A stretch of DNA of 64,000 bases from Bacillus solitudinis (GTDB lineage: Bacteria > Bacillota > Bacilli > Bacillales > Bacillaceae_D), in assembly GCF_002797395.1 (NCBI RefSeq), contig NZ_KZ454943.1:547315-611314 (forward strand). The letters run 5' to 3'. Positions within the stretch are counted from its first letter, which is position 1. Every line of letters begins with the position of its first letter. Made by a program: the position numbers and the translations under genes. The notes beneath the pieces were generated by a model that made no database searches, was not told the DNA's origin, and saw only the letters and a list, made by a program, of their open reading frames with translations. Shown piece after piece: positions 25,617-34,514 of the stretch.

Positions 25617-25986
25617 TGCCTCCTTTACCATGAATGACAGCGGTTTGTACAAGCATTCTAACATGATCATCGTCTAAAGAGTAAAATACCAATTTCCCTT
25701 CTTTTCTACTCTTGGCAATCCCTAAATTACGGAGATGGCGCAAATGATGTGAGACCGTAGCCATTGTTGCACCAATAATATTGGCGACATCACAGACACA
25801 TAATTCACCTTCTTGCAATAAAGAATAAGCAATTTTTAACCTCGTTTCATCAGATAACGCCTTAAATATGCTTGCAACGGGTGCGAGGTTTTCTGCGTCC
25901 ACAATAGTTGCTATCCGCTTTACTTTTTCTTCGTCATAACAAAAAATTTCACATATGTCCTGTCCCTGCTTTACTTCTTTGCTCAC
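25579..25986 (-). CDS. cadC: ArsR/SmtB-family cadmium repressor CadC
   Basis: 135-residue winged-helix repressor released by Cd/Pb/Zn. It carries the CadC N-terminal metal site (CEIFCYDEEKV), the ELCVCD metal box in helix 3 and the recognition helix TMATVSHHLRHLRNLG. The GTG at 25986, behind GAAGGTGATAGT, is preferred. The ATG at 26004 lies inside an operator and too near the -10. cadA starts within its last codons, so the two are coupled. Confidence 0.9.
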   Translation of the reverse strand: MSKEVKQGQDICEIFCYDEEKVKRIATIVDAENLAPVASIFKALSDETRLKIAYSLLQEGELCVCDVANIIGATMATVSHHLRHLRNLGIAKSRKEGKLVFYSLDDDHVRMLVQTAVIHGKGGNDCDRRNENSRK

Positions 25987-26000
25987 ACTATCACCTTCAT

Positions 26001-26073
26001 TCAAATTTCCATTTGATTATAGTCTATGTTTCATCTCAAGATTTGTCAATATTATATTCAAATGAGTATTTGA
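26001..26073 (-). promoter_or_regulatory. cad promoter flanked by two CadC operators
   Basis: The same inverted repeat TCAAAT-N4-ATTTGA occurs at 26001-26016 and 26058-26073 (spacers TTCC and GAGT). It matches the known cad operator (TCAAATAAATATTTGA). TTGACA lies between them; TATAAT (26016-26021) follows at long spacing, and TAGACT at 17 bp is the alternative -10. Confidence 0.75.
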
Positions 26074-26225
26074 TTACTGCTCCAAGAAAGTTCTGATGTT
26101 GGCAGTAATCAAAAGGACAAACTCATTGAAACCTCGGTGACGGTCATTACCTCGATTTCAAATGAAAAGGCAAAAGTTATCTTACTACTGGGCCCTAATC
26201 TTTTGAAAATATTCAATTAAAAGAC

Positions 26226-26426
26226 TCACTTTTTTCTTCTTATAAATAATAAATACAAAAAAGCTGCAACAACTGCCGGTATACCTGCCCATACACAAAC
26301 CTGCCACAAAGTATTTAAATAGGATCCAATGGTGTTCGGATTCCCAAGTAAGTTAGCTGACATCGTTAAACAAGATAATCCAATAACCACCAAGGCTATC
26401 GCTATCACCCAATCTACCACTTTCAT
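26226..26426 (-). CDS. Small two-helix membrane protein downstream of the sensor kinase
   Basis: 66 residues with two membrane segments (about 5-24 and 40-62) and a basic tail (IRRKK). It lies 3 bp after the histidine kinase gene, hence the third cistron of the two-component operon. Not recognised. Such partners can modulate the kinase, but no motif proves that here. Confidence 0.65.
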   Translation of the reverse strand: MKVVDWVIAIALVVIGLSCLTMSANLLGNPNTIGSYLNTLWQVCVWAGIPAVVAAFLYLLFIRRKK

Positions 26427-26429
26427 TTT

Positions 26430-27830
26430 TCATCCCTCTTTCATTGATGGGAATTTAATTTCAAACCGAGTTCCTGCTCCTAATTGACTTGTTACTTGAA
26501 TCTTTCCTTTTTGAAGTTCTACTAATTGCTTGACAATAGCTAGCCCTAATCCTGTTCCGCCATGTTCCCGTGAACGGGATTTTTCCACGCGGGAAAACCG
26601 TTCAAAAATATAGGGCAAATCCTCTTCAGGTATACCCTTGCCCGTATCCTCGATTACAACAAGGACGTAATGATCTAGTTCCCTACTTAGTGTGACGTTG
26701 ACCACACCTTTATCCGTATATTTAATTGCATTGTTTAATAAGTTATGAAATATTTGCTCCATACGCAAGCCGTCACCATAGACAAATGATACTTCGTCTC
26801 TTATCTCAACACCTAGATTGATTTCTTTCTCCTTTGCTTTAAGCGCTATTCTTTGCTGTACGTTATCCAATACCTCTTCTAAATCAATTGGCTCCTGATT
26901 AAGGTTTATCTTGCCCTCCTCTAATTTGGAAAGCTCAAATAAGTCCTCAATTAAACGAGATAAATGTTTGGCTTCCGTTTCAATAATATCAAGATATTTT
27001 ACTTTTTCTTCTTCGTTTTGATACAAACCCTTTTTCACAACGTTCGCGTAACCTTCTAAATACGTAATTGGAGTTCTTAATTCATGTGAGATATTCGCAA
27101 AGAATTCCCTTCTAGTATCACGATACCTTTTAAGGTCAATTGCTAAGTCATTAATAGCCTGAGCTAAAGAACCTGTTTCATCTCCTGTTATTACTACTCT
27201 TGTTTCTAAGTCTCCTCTAGCAATTTTTCGTGTCGCATGCTCCATTCTTAGTAAGGGGTTCGATAATTTCCTAGATAAGACAAGGGTTACACCTAGAGCA
27301 AGGAAAAATGCCCCGACACCAGACAAAATAAACATTTGCCTTAGTTTAAAAATAGACTGATCGATACTTTCAACAGAGGAGAGGACAAACACATTACCTA
27401 TAAAGGAATCCCCTTCATGAATTGGATGACCTGATACTAAAAATCGCTGACCCGAAAGCGAATGCTCATATTCACCACTACTTGGGAACTCATTCAATAA
27501 AGAGTTAACCTCTTCTTCCGGTATCGTAGATCCCACCGGTAATCCAGGTATATTCGCGTTTGCTATAATTTCGCCTTTTTTATTAACAACATATAATTTT
27601 TGTCCTGAAAATTCAGCCATCATCTCGATCATGTTCGTCATCATCGGATGCGGTGAACTTGATAGAGCTGAAGCATAGCGTGAGGACTGGTCATTAATTG
27701 CTTCTTTAACTTGACCATAATTAAAATCAGCCACAATTTTGTCAATGACAAAGCCAAGGGGTAATAAAACGATTAACAATAACGAGATAATCGTCGCCCC
27801 CAATTTAACTGAAATTCGATTCCACTTCAT
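26430..27830 (-). CDS. Membrane sensor histidine kinase (HAMP, HisKA, HATPase)
   Basis: 466 residues: membrane helix (about 9-29), extracytoplasmic sensor region of about 130 residues, second helix (about 168-186), HAMP (LSRKLSNPLLRMEHATRKIARGD), H box FFANISHELRTPITYLEG with phospho-His, N box HNLLNNAIKY, G1 DTGKGIPEEDL, F box FERFSRVEKSR and G2 GGTGLGLAI. It overlaps the response-regulator stop by 4 bp. Signal unknown. It belongs to the PhoR/ResE/CssS-like class by architecture. Confidence 0.92.
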   Translation of the reverse strand: MKWNRISVKLGATIISLLLIVLLPLGFVIDKIVADFNYGQVKEAINDQSSRYASALSSSPHPMMTNMIEMMAEFSGQKLYVVNKKGEIIANANIPGLPVGSTIPEEEVNSLLNEFPSSGEYEHSLSGQRFLVSGHPIHEGDSFIGNVFVLSSVESIDQSIFKLRQMFILSGVGAFFLALGVTLVLSRKLSNPLLRMEHATRKIARGDLETRVVITGDETGSLAQAINDLAIDLKRYRDTRREFFANISHELRTPITYLEGYANVVKKGLYQNEEEKVKYLDIIETEAKHLSRLIEDLFELSKLEEGKINLNQEPIDLEEVLDNVQQRIALKAKEKEINLGVEIRDEVSFVYGDGLRMEQIFHNLLNNAIKYTDKGVVNVTLSRELDHYVLVVIEDTGKGIPEEDLPYIFERFSRVEKSRSREHGGTGLGLAIVKQLVELQKGKIQVTSQLGAGTRFEIKFPSMKEG

Positions 27831-28531
27831 ATCGTCGTATCAGGCTCCTTGTGTTTATACCCTACTCCCCACACAGTTTCAATTGGATTATAGGCTAAAC
27901 CTGCTTTTCTAACTTTTTCACGGACGTTCTTAATATGGGTATCCACAGTACGGACATCACCAAAATAATCATGCCCCCAAATCTGCTCCAATAACACATC
28001 TCTACTATACACTCGCCCTGGATGTTTGATAAATAACTTGAATAAATCAAATTCCTTAGGGGTTAAATCAATGATGGAATCATTCACCAGCACTTCTCTT
28101 TTTTCAACATCGAGTGTCATCCCATTAGTAGTTATCCTACTTGATTGGTTCCGCTTTTCTACAAAATTATACCTTCGGAGCAATGCTTCGACTCTAGCAA
28201 CTAACTCTTCTGGAGCAAAAGGTTTGACTAAGTAGTCATCCGCCCCGATGGAAAGTCCATGAACCTTATCTTTCGTTTCTGAACGAGCAGTTAACATTAA
28301 AATCGGTATTTGTTTTGATTGTCTAACCTGTGTACATACTTCCCAACCATCTAACCCTGGCATCATGACATCTAGAATCATTAAGTCGAACGACTCCTCC
28401 TCCATCTTTGATAACGCCTCATATCCATCCTTTGCTTCAGCCACATTACACTGACTTTCAGATAAATAAACACGGATAAGGTTTCTCATATTCCATTCGT
28501 CATCGACGACTAAAACCTTTGATTGACTCAT
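27827..28531 (-). CDS. OmpR/PhoB-family response regulator
   Basis: 234 residues: an N-terminal receiver with VVDDEW acidic pocket, phospho-acceptor Asp in LMILDVMMPGLDGWE, T/S switch in MLTARS and Lys in VKPFAPEEL. The C-terminal winged helix ends in RTVDTHIKNVREKVRKAG...VWGVGYK. It is the first gene of a three-gene unit with the kinase and a small membrane protein. Targets are not visible; closeness to the cad and lipoprotein genes suggests, but does not show, an envelope or metal-stress role. Confidence 0.93.
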   Translation of the reverse strand: MSQSKVLVVDDEWNMRNLIRVYLSESQCNVAEAKDGYEALSKMEEESFDLMILDVMMPGLDGWEVCTQVRQSKQIPILMLTARSETKDKVHGLSIGADDYLVKPFAPEELVARVEALLRRYNFVEKRNQSSRITTNGMTLDVEKREVLVNDSIIDLTPKEFDLFKLFIKHPGRVYSRDVLLEQIWGHDYFGDVRTVDTHIKNVREKVRKAGLAYNPIETVWGVGYKHKEPDTTI

Positions 28532-28844
28532 TTACATCCCTCATTGTAATTATTTTATAAGCACAATAAGGATAGAGGATACCCTTATTTAACATGGAAG
28601 CACCAACTAAAACTCCAATCTACAGAACACTCTTTTAATAGCAAATAATTTTTATATTCACAAACTACTCTTATTTTTAACCAGTACCATATAATGTTTA
28701 CTATCCTTACTACTTAAGGAGACAAATTTGACGTATTTCGTTTTTTATTGAATCTTAGTAATATCTTAAATGGCAATTGTGATATAACTTTGAAGACTAG
28801 ATAGAAAAACAAATCATCACGTAAAATAGCAGCTAGTTATAATG
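28532..28844. other. Intergenic stretch upstream of the two-component operon
   Basis: AT-rich; must contain the response-regulator promoter. No frame with a ribosome site and no clear repeat seen. Confidence 0.4.
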
Positions 28845-28873
28845 AAAAGCCAATTGCTATGCAACTGGCTTTT
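28845..28873 (-). terminator. Terminator of the BNR-repeat lipoprotein gene
   Basis: Stem AAAAGCCAATTGC / GCAACTGGCTTTT with one mismatch, 10 bp past the stop. Confidence 0.8.
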
Positions 28874-28883
28874 ATAAAATAAT

Positions 28884-29879
28884 TTAATCAACAATTGACT
28901 TGCTCTTTTCTGCAATCATGACCCAATTATCTCCACTATCTTTTGTTCTGTACATATTCCCATTAAAGGTCCCCACTGTATACTCTTCTCTATTATTAGG
29001 ATGAATGGCAATATGTGCGACTGCATCTTTATCTAATGTTAAGTTTAAAGAGGTCCATGTATTCCCAAAGTCTTCACTTTTCATCAATCCATTTTGATTC
29101 TTTCCTTGGACGTAAGCAACAATCGTCTCTGCTTGTTTATAGGCACCTTTCGCACTAATCATTGTTTCCTGATCTGTCGCTAATTCCCAAGTCTCTCCAC
29201 CGTTTTCTGATTTAAGAATCCCATATTTCGTACCTGCTAAAAGCGAATGAGCTTGTCCAGGATTTGAAATTAGTGAAAAAATGTCCTGGGTATTTTCAGG
29301 TAACCCTTTGGTCTCAATTACTTCCCAAGTATAGCCCGAATCTTCAGAACGGTAAAAACCAGACACATCAATTCCATATAAAACACCTGAATCACTTGCA
29401 TTAACTTCAAATAAATGGAAATCAACCTCACCATGTAATGCAATTGGTTCCCACGATTCAGCCTTATCTGTGCTGAGGATAATACCGATTGGGTTTTCGA
29501 AATTTGAGGCCTCACTTGGATGTCCGCTTGATATCATTATATCTTCATCAATAAAATTAAAACCCATTACATCATGGCGGTGCTTCTTTGTCCCCAACCA
29601 TGTCCAGTGATTTTCTGGATTAATATGAAAAACTCCTTGATGTGTTCCTAAATATAAGTCATAAGGTTCGCTTAATTCATAAGCGAGGCCATGGACATGT
29701 TGAAACATGGTCGCTACCTCTTCTTTAGTACCAGTTTCTGTATCTGTAACTACTTCAGAGTCGACTTCCAATTCATTTGTTATTTCATTCTCAATTGTGT
29801 TCTCTTCCCCTTGTGAACATGCTGCCAGGTTAGTCAAAATTAAAATAAAAATCAAAGCGTGTCGTTTCATTTTAAACAT
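28884..29879 (-). CDS. BNR/sialidase-like repeat lipoprotein (F510_1955 family)
   Basis: 331-residue lipoprotein (lipobox LTNLAAC) with an acidic linker rich in Glu/Thr, then a beta-propeller. It has repeated Asp-box motifs of the S/T-x-D-x-G-x-T-W type: SEDSGYTWEVI, SENGGETWELA, SEDFGNTWTSL, TKDSGDNWVMI. It matches the F510_1955 group, annotated as glycosylhydrolase-like but without a proven activity. HVHG at the propeller start is typical. Start ATG lies 7 nt behind GGAGG. Members often sit near copper/metal genes; the DsbD/TauE-like gene upstream fits that. Confidence 0.8.
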   Translation of the reverse strand: MFKMKRHALIFILILTNLAACSQGEENTIENEITNELEVDSEVVTDTETGTKEEVATMFQHVHGLAYELSEPYDLYLGTHQGVFHINPENHWTWLGTKKHRHDVMGFNFIDEDIMISSGHPSEASNFENPIGIILSTDKAESWEPIALHGEVDFHLFEVNASDSGVLYGIDVSGFYRSEDSGYTWEVIETKGLPENTQDIFSLISNPGQAHSLLAGTKYGILKSENGGETWELATDQETMISAKGAYKQAETIVAYVQGKNQNGLMKSEDFGNTWTSLNLTLDKDAVAHIAIHPNNREEYTVGTFNGNMYRTKDSGDNWVMIAEKSKSIVD

Positions 29880-29937
29880 ATTAGTCCCTCCTGCTTATTG
29901 ATTACTGTGATAGAAATGTGTTGAATCTTCATTTTAT

Positions 29938-30035
29938 TACTTCTTAAGCTTGCTATGAGTTGGTTTCTCGTAGCAGGCGCACAACGTATGGAACCCTCGA
30001 ATTTGCTAAAAAGGGACTTTTTCGGTGGCTTCGTC
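29938..30035 (+). repeat. Dispersed intergenic repeat, copy D (partial)
   Basis: GCTATGAGTTGGTTTCTCGTAGCAGGCG followed by CGCACAACGTATGG matches the central block of copies B and C; AAAAAGGGACTTTTTCGG corresponds to the terminal hairpin. The leading hairpin of copies A and B is missing. Confidence 0.6.
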
Positions 30036-30329
30036 ATTTTAGCTAACTAAACAAATGCTAACATTAATGTCATATCAAAAATTGGAATACTCTCTTCATT
30101 TTACACAACTAAAGCTAAAATGTTAAAGTTCATCACCAATGTACCCAATCAAAGGAGTGAAATAGCTTTTTTAATTTAGGTTTTGTTGACCTTTTTTTCT
30201 CTTTGCAAAAGAGCTGATGAATATCTCGTCTTGGATACTTTCATCACACAATTTTACTTAACCATTCAAAATACGAGGATGATTGTCCAAGTAACCAATC
30301 GTTGTTAGATCGTGAAGTTATCTACTTTA
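30036..30329. other. Intergenic stretch, nothing recognised
   Basis: No frame with a ribosome site, no strong terminator after the membrane-protein gene. Confidence 0.4.
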
Positions 30330-31064
30330 TTAAAAGGCCCAAAATGTTATCGTATCAAGAATTCCTAATAAAATCATAAATGCACCTGCAACCCGTTGAA
30401 TATACAGACCGACATTCCGGCTCTTCTTCATTAACGATCCGTTTAAGCCAAAATACCAAATCAAAAAAATTGCTAGAATAAAAGGAATTGCCGTCCCTAT
30501 TGCAAAAATACTTGGAAGAATAAATCCATAGCTTGTTGATACAACCATTGGCATTAATAACATAAAGAATAAAAGAAACATTGTTGGACAGAACCCTAGT
30601 GAAAAGCTGCTCCCCAATAAGAATGCCCCTATTTTATTATGTGTAAAAGGACGAGTCCGTTCTTTCAAAAACCTTAATGTCCATGAAAATTTAATCAGCC
30701 CTATTAAATACAAACCGATAAAAATTAACAAAGGTCCTAGTAATTTACGAACCCACGGCAAATAACCTGTTAACTCTCGTTGAAATTCCTCTCCAAGTAT
30801 CCATACAATCAAGCCTAGACCAGAAAAGACAATGCTCTTCCCCAATAAATAAGAAAGAACTTCTCCCCAAGGAATATTCTTCTGAAAAGACCGATTGCCA
30901 TAAAGCGTAATCGCACTAATATTTCCTGTGAATTGACATGGTGCAGCTGCACCAAGTAAACCTATTATAAGAGCAGATAATAGAGGAATGTGTTCCGTGC
31001 CATAGGATAATTGGGTTAAGGGTCCATAGAAAAATTGACTAATTGAGTTAAAGAAATCGTACAT
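30330..31064 (-). CDS. DsbD/CcdA-like (TauE/SafE-annotated) membrane protein
   Basis: 244 residues, about six to seven membrane helices. Two conserved Cys motifs sit in membrane helices, GAAAPCQFTGN and LGFCPTMFLL, placed as in CcdA/DsbD thiol-disulfide carriers, which pass electrons across the membrane. Annotation pipelines often label such proteins sulfite exporter TauE/SafE. Start at MYDFFNS behind GGGAAGGTTT. It is separated from the BNR lipoprotein by repeat D and divergent from a c-di-GMP riboswitch. A role in extracytoplasmic thiol or copper handling is inferred. Confidence 0.78.
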   Translation of the reverse strand: MYDFFNSISQFFYGPLTQLSYGTEHIPLLSALIIGLLGAAAPCQFTGNISAITLYGNRSFQKNIPWGEVLSYLLGKSIVFSGLGLIVWILGEEFQRELTGYLPWVRKLLGPLLIFIGLYLIGLIKFSWTLRFLKERTRPFTHNKIGAFLLGSSFSLGFCPTMFLLFFMLLMPMVVSTSYGFILPSIFAIGTAIPFILAIFLIWYFGLNGSLMKKSRNVGLYIQRVAGAFMILLGILDTITFWAF

Positions 31065-31188
31065 AAACCTTCCCTTTCTCATTCTTTAATTTTGACTGAA
31101 TAAGAATACCATTCAATTGTGTGTTTTTTGTGAAGTCTAACTTTTAGGGGGTCACTCTAGCGGAGGGCTTTTTTGTTTACCTTTGTCC

Positions 31189-31217
31189 TTTACTCATTGA
31201 GATTAATTCGTTATGAT
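31189..31217 (+). promoter_or_regulatory. Promoter of the c-di-GMP riboswitch transcript
   Basis: TTTACT and TATGAT separated by 17 bp; predicted start about 10 bp before the aptamer. Confidence 0.5.
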
Positions 31218-31236
31218 TTTAAATGTATTTGCAAAA

Positions 31237-31307
31237 GGCAAACTTATCTAAAGATAAGGACGCAAAACTATAGGGACTAACGGGAAATCCTATGTCAGCC
31301 AGTTGCC
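31237..31307 (+). promoter_or_regulatory. Cyclic-di-GMP-I (GEMM) riboswitch
   Basis: P1 is GGCAA (31237-31241) with TTGCC (31303-31307). P1b is CTTATC-TAAA-GATAAG, followed by the invariant GGACGCAAA (31258-31266). The second arm is CTATAGGGACTAACGGG...CCTATG with AGCC before the closing strand. This is the full GEMM-I layout (GGCAAA, GACGCAAA, GGNCTAA-type arm, GTTGCC). Downstream TTTTCATTCGGCAA (31340-31353) can pair with TTGCCAATGAAAA (31303-31315), which competes with P1, then AAAAAATTATT/AATAATTTTTT can form a terminator. It controls the 109-residue gene that follows. Confidence 0.88.
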
Positions 31308-31379
31308 AATGAAAATAAACTCCTTTAGAAAAAAATTATTTTTCATTCGGCAATAATTTTTTGTAGGAGTGAGTTATGA

Positions 31380-31709
31380 ATGAAGTTAGAAGAGAAAGAG
31401 CTAAAGGCAGCTTTACAACAATTTGAAAACCTGATTATTGAACTACCAGATAAAAGAGAGTCTATACCCGAATTCAAAAGTTTTATTACTGCATTTTTGC
31501 GTACTAAAACCACTGCTATATCATTACCTATCGGGGATGTAATGGCTATTATTAAACACAAAAAACCTTTAGTGTTTTCTGTAATGAGAAGTGAATACAG
31601 TAAAAATATTATGATCAATGTGGTTACGCACATGGATATTGAATATTCTCATGCATATAGAAGATTAAATGAATTAAGAAGATTATTAGGCATAATAAAG
31701 AGATTTTAA
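31380..31709 (+). CDS. Small winged-helix-like protein under c-di-GMP riboswitch control
   Basis: 109 residues, no signal or membrane segment. The N-terminal half is helical and charged. The C-terminal third, NIMINVVTHMDIEYSHAYRR followed by LNELRRLLGIIKR, has the shape of a helix-turn-helix (turn around MDIEYSH, recognition helix AYRRLNELRR, then a G-I-I strand), like small winged-helix regulators. GTAGGAG lies upstream. An overlapping ATG at 31376 would give only 16 residues and could be a decoy or leader start. Family unknown to me; DNA-binding role is inferred. Confidence 0.7.
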   Translation: MKLEEKELKAALQQFENLIIELPDKRESIPEFKSFITAFLRTKTTAISLPIGDVMAIIKHKKPLVFSVMRSEYSKNIMINVVTHMDIEYSHAYRRLNELRRLLGIIKRF

Positions 31710-31862
31710 AAATAGTTAAAAGACCCAGGTAACTGTGAATAAATAACAATTAGTTAAGTGAAAACTGAGGACTCTACCCATGACCAGCGAGTGAGAAGAG
31801 TTTTTCAAAAACATTGTCGCAACTGAATTAAAAATGATGATTCAGCTTTTCTACCTTCATTC

Positions 31863-32633
31863 TTAGTGACAAATTCTTGGACAAGTCTTACACATCTTTT
31901 TAGTTTCTACGTAAAAGGAAAAACAACACGTTTTTCTGACTCGAATTTCATTACCATCAATAATCTTTTTCTCGTGATAAAAGGGATTGATAGGATTACT
32001 TGAAAATTCTCCAAACAATGGCGCCTCGGCATTAGATAATAAAAAGTCAAAGTCAGCCTTAATCCTTTGTTTTGTTGTCTCGGGATAGTCCTTTTTTAAT
32101 AATGACTCATATAACCAAATAAGGTAGATAGCTGTATTCTCCCATAAAATTTGTTTTGGTATTTTCCAAATGGCAACAAGTTCATTCCATAAAACGGTAA
32201 GGTGGTTTTTAAAAAGTTCATTAACAAGCTTTCTTCTCATCACTTCTCTTTCCTCTATGCCACTTGGCAAATTTACAGTTTGATCAACCAGATAAATTTG
32301 GGGTAACCAATGATCCTGTGATTGAGACGGCTCTAAAAATAGATTGTCTTTTGCTATATTCATCTTTTTATTTAAAACGGAAAAAGAATAGAGCACCGGC
32401 ACGACCATAACAAAACTATAACGCTTTGAAAAAATGGATGCAGTAATCTTCTCATTTGAAGCTTGCATTTTTTGTTGAAGAACTGTCATCAATGTTGTGA
32501 GTTCTTGGCGGTTAAATAATTGCTGGATAGGAATGGAGCAAGAATCACCTCCACCCTTTCTGAAACAAAGCCTAAACTCACTTAAGCTTTGTTTTTCATC
32601 CGACACCAACTGATGGTTGAACATTGTTGTCAC
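31863..32633 (-). CDS. FhuF-like siderophore-iron reductase
   Basis: 256-residue cytoplasmic protein ending in the FhuF [2Fe-2S] signature CC-x10-C-x2-C (RKTCCFSF...MCKTCPR), which reduces and releases iron from imported ferric siderophores. It overlaps the end of the ATP-binding gene by 38 bp, so it is the last cistron of the uptake operon. Similarity outside the Cys motif is low, as usual in this family. Regulated with the operon by Fur. Confidence 0.85.
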   Translation of the reverse strand: MTTMFNHQLVSDEKQSLSEFRLCFRKGGGDSCSIPIQQLFNRQELTTLMTVLQQKMQASNEKITASIFSKRYSFVMVVPVLYSFSVLNKKMNIAKDNLFLEPSQSQDHWLPQIYLVDQTVNLPSGIEEREVMRRKLVNELFKNHLTVLWNELVAIWKIPKQILWENTAIYLIWLYESLLKKDYPETTKQRIKADFDFLLSNAEAPLFGEFSSNPINPFYHEKKIIDGNEIRVRKTCCFSFYVETKKMCKTCPRICH

Positions 32634-33432
32634 CTACTTTATTTATTAAACACCGACCTTTACCATAAGGAATACATAATGGGGTCCCAAAAATAGGGTC
32701 ACTCGTTACTTGGCATTCCATTCGAAACACCTCTTTGACTAGGTTACACGTAATTACATCTTCAGGCTTGCCTTGAGCAAATATCGTTTTATTTTGAACT
32801 GCTACAAGATGATGTGCGTAACGGCAAGCTAAATTTAAATCATGCAAAACCATCACAATGGTCCGCTTCTCTTTTTCGTTCAATTCAAATAATAAATCAA
32901 GAATTTCAATTTGGTGCGTCATGTCTAAATACGTCGTCGGTTCGTCTAAAAGAATCGTGTCTGTATCTTGAGCCAACGTCATTGCAATCCATGCTCGCTG
33001 TCTTTGCCCACCAGAAAGAGAGTCTACTTGTCTTTCAGCTAACTCGGTCATTTGAGTTGCCTCTAATGCCTCGTTTACTTTTTGCTCATCCTCTTCAGAC
33101 CATTGCTTTAACCAGCTTTGATAAGGATAACGTCCTTGTTTAACTAGTTGTAAGACGGTTAATCCCTCAGGCGCTTCAGGACCTTGAGGTAGAATCGCTA
33201 ATTGTTTGGCTATTTCTTTCGTTTGCATTTTATCAATTGAGGATCCATCAAGGATAACCGACCCTGTTTGCGGCTTTAATAATCGTGCAAGGGATCGTAA
33301 TAGAGTCGATTTCCCGCATCCATTTCCCCCAATGAAAACAGTAATCTCACCTTTAGGAATTTGTATATCAAGGTCTTCTATAATAATCGACTCACCATAA
33401 CCAAGCGTTAAAGCTGATGTTTCAAGACTCAT
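32596..33432 (-). CDS. Iron-siderophore ABC transporter ATP-binding protein
   Basis: 278-residue ATPase of the FhuC/FecE type: Walker [11 protein letters not shown] loop [10 protein letters not shown], signature [13 protein letters not shown], Walker [14 protein letters not shown] and H-loop [16 protein letters not shown]. Start set at MSLETSAL, 10 nt behind GGGAG; an upstream ATG has no ribosome site. An unusual C-terminal extension (after [13 protein letters not shown]) runs into the fhuF-like start. It energises the two FecCD permeases encoded just upstream. Confidence 0.93.
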   Translation of the reverse strand: MSLETSALTLGYGESIIIEDLDIQIPKGEITVFIGGNGCGKSTLLRSLARLLKPQTGSVILDGSSIDKMQTKEIAKQLAILPQGPEAPEGLTVLQLVKQGRYPYQSWLKQWSEEDEQKVNEALEATQMTELAERQVDSLSGGQRQRAWIAMTLAQDTDTILLDEPTTYLDMTHQIEILDLLFELNEKEKRTIVMVLHDLNLACRYAHHLVAVQNKTIFAQGKPEDVITCNLVKEVFRMECQVTSDPIFGTPLCIPYGKGRCLINKVGDNNVQPSVGVG

Positions 33433-33452
33433 CAAAATCGAACTCCCTTCCA

Positions 33453-34514
33453 TTATAAGTTTCTATGCTTATACAATAAGAAAATAAAATAAGGAGCACC
33501 GATAACTGCCGTAAAAACACCAGCAGGAATCTCGCTCGGACCAAAGCAAACTCTCCCAATTAAGTCAGCCACTATGACTAAAATGGCACCTATTAACGCA
33601 GAAACAGGAACAAGTCCTCCAAAAGATGAACCTACAAGCTTTCTTGAAATATGTGGAGCAATTAACCCGACAAACCCAATTCCACCTGCAAATGCAACTC
33701 CTCCTGCCGCAAAACCCGTGCTAATGAGCAAGAACATCATTCTATACCGTCCGACTCCACTTCCGATCCCAGTTGCTATAGAATCACCTAACCCTTGCGC
33801 ATTCAAATGCCTGATTACCATTGCTAATATAATAATTAAACCAAATGTCCAAGGCAATAAAATGGAGACATTTTCCCAACTTGAACCATATATAGAACCT
33901 GTAAGCCAAATATTCGCTTGGCTTGCTCGGTAAATTGGCCCTAAAATCATAAATAATGTCGTTAATGCTTGTGTTAATGCAGACAAACCAATCCCAATTA
34001 AAACCAACCTAATAGGAGATACCCCATTTTTCCAAGCTAAAAGGTAGATGAGTAATGCAATAACGGTTGCTCCTATAAAAGCAGCTAAAGGCATCCATTT
34101 AATGCTAACAGTTAGTGCGTTGTTCTCATCACTAAAAACCGCTAAAAAAGACACAACGGCCACTGCAGCTCCACCTGTAATTCCAATAATATCCGGAGAG
34201 GCTAAAGGATTTCGAACAATTCCTTGTAAAATAACCCCAGAGATGGCTAATGACATCCCGACTAATATGGCAATAATAATTCTAGGTAATCGAAATGAGT
34301 TCACAACGACCTTATTGAGATCATCCCCATATCCAAACCATGCCTTGATTACATTAATTGGACTAATTTTCATCTCACCAAGCCCGGCGCTGAGTAGAGC
34401 TAACACAACCGTCATGGAGAGAAGGAGAAGAATAACAACTACACTTTTCCGATCAACTAAAAAGGAGATATTTCCTTTTCTAAAACGCAATGGAATATAT
34501 TTATTTAACTTCAC
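33453..34514 (-). CDS. FecCD-family iron-siderophore permease 2
   Basis: 353 residues, about ten helices, FecCD fold. Blocks: [63 protein letters not shown] (coupling to the ATPase) and [25 protein letters not shown]. It overlaps the preceding permease gene by 4 bp. Pairs with it as a heterodimer. Confidence 0.95.
   Translation of the reverse strand: MKLNKYIPLRFRKGNISFLVDRKSVVVILLLLSMTVVLALLSAGLGEMKISPINVIKAWFGYGDDLNKVVVNSFRLPRIIIAILVGMSLAISGVILQGIVRNPLASPDIIGITGGAAVAVVSFLAVFSDENNALTVSIKWMPLAAFIGATVIALLIYLLAWKNGVSPIRLVLIGIGLSALTQALTTLFMILGPIYRASQANIWLTGSIYGSSWENVSILLPWTFGLIIILAMVIRHLNAQGLGDSIATGIGSGVGRYRMMFLLISTGFAAGGVAFAGGIGFVGLIAPHISRKLVGSSFGGLVPVSALIGAILVIVADLIGRVCFGPSEIPAGVFTAVIGAPYFIFLLYKHRNL

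Noticed and set aside
31343..31633. 96-codon minus-strand frame opposite the riboswitch-controlled gene
   Set aside because: Antisense shadow; the plus-strand frame has the riboswitch, promoter and ribosome site.
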